Of a DNA stretch of 64,000 bases, positions 63,531 to 64,000 are shown piece by piece (position 1 is the stretch's first letter; each line of letters opens with the position of its first letter). Source of the DNA: Volvox africanus (Eukaryota > Chlorophyta > Chlorophyceae > Chlamydomonadales > Volvocaceae); contig BSDZ01000094.1 in the NCBI GenBank assembly GCA_030268105.1, forward strand, positions 839,001-903,000. Reading direction: 5' to 3'. The position numbers and the translations under genes are program-made. The notes beneath the pieces were generated by a model. It saw nothing but the letters and a program-made list of their open reading frames with translations. It was not told where the DNA came from and made no database searches.

Positions 63531-64000
63531 GTATGAAATAAAGGGTGTCATTGCATACACCGTGGATGGGCGACATACCCTGCCATGACAAGCACCGCCT
63601 TGCTTTGTCTGTATGTACGCAGATACATCGATCTTTAGATGCAGAAAAGCTCTACTGATCGATTTGTGTGGGATATGGGCCCCCGGGGGCTTTGCTTCAC
63701 CCGTAGCCGCTACCTGGCAGTCCCTACCTTCCCCTGTCCTTCGAGGGCACCCTCATCCGTTCATCCCTAGAGATGTTGGCTTCTCCGACATCAGTGACTT
63801 TCCGATATGTAGGGGTAGTTCAGCACCACCAACAACAGCATCCAGTGGAAATTTCTGGAATTACGAAGGGCAGCCTCAGTTCCACTCCTGGTCGGCTCGT
63901 TTGTCACTGTAACCTGAGTCCTCGCTGTCTATCAACATCTGGGGCAGTATCCACCTTCAACCAGTGGAGGGATTTATATCCCGTTATCATTCAGGATCGA
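63531..64000 (+). other. Protease intron 7 and unresolved sequence to window end
   Basis: Intron 7 begins with GTATGA. The stretch 63543-63599 (GGTGTCATTG..., GGGCGACATACC, GACAAGCACCG) resembles the right arm of the foldback element in order and spacing. An open frame at 63613-63912 has no subtilase motif. I could not identify the exon carrying the oxyanion Asn or the catalytic Ser, which probably lies beyond the window. Confidence 0.5.

Noticed and set aside
63613..63912. 99-codon frame near the window end as the next protease exon
   Set aside because: Lacks the Asn and Ser motifs of subtilases and any clear acceptor in the needed phase, so I could not place it in the gene.

Overview
The window is nuclear DNA of an intron-rich eukaryote, most likely a green alga of the order Chlamydomonadales (volvocine group in the broad sense). 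This rests on spliced genes with GT/AG introns whose phases match, abundant microsatellites, interstitial plant/Chlamydomonas-type telomere motifs (CCCTAAA/CCCTAAAA), and above all a pherophorin domain, an extracellular-matrix module known from this order. The species cannot be named from the sequence.

Positions 1-56495 are a head-to-tail array of a unit of about 7.7 kb: seven complete copies (7666, 7704, 7686, 7682, 7682, 7872 and 7670 bp) and a truncated eighth of 2533 bp. Each full unit has, in order: a (GTCCCCC)n minisatellite, about 1.8 kb without a convincing gene except a broken TPR-like fragment, a candidate promoter palindrome, and one six-exon gene on the + strand. I reconstructed that gene by phase-matched splicing. 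It encodes a 508-residue secreted protein: signal peptide, N-terminal Cys-containing region, one pherophorin (DUF3707-type) domain, and an unrecognised C-terminal domain. The translated exons are the same in all seven copies. Differences between copies fall in introns and intergenic DNA, mainly in short tandem repeats. Intron 1 carries a foldback (inverted-repeat) element and intron 5 a long AAATAT/AT/GA/telomere-like tract.

The array stops at 56495 inside intron 1 of the eighth copy, leaving an orphan promoter and signal-peptide exon. About 2.8 kb of unique DNA follows, holding a small cluster of GACTATAGTC-type repeats and no gene I can support.

From 59411 to the window end lies the 5' part of a secreted subtilisin-like serine protease gene on the + strand. 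Seven exons are recognisable, covering the signal peptide, propeptide, catalytic Asp and catalytic His; the Ser-containing part is beyond the window. Its introns contain fragments related to the foldback element of the pherophorin gene. An amplified wall/matrix glycoprotein next to a secreted protease is suggestive of matrix building and remodelling, but a functional link is inference from position only.
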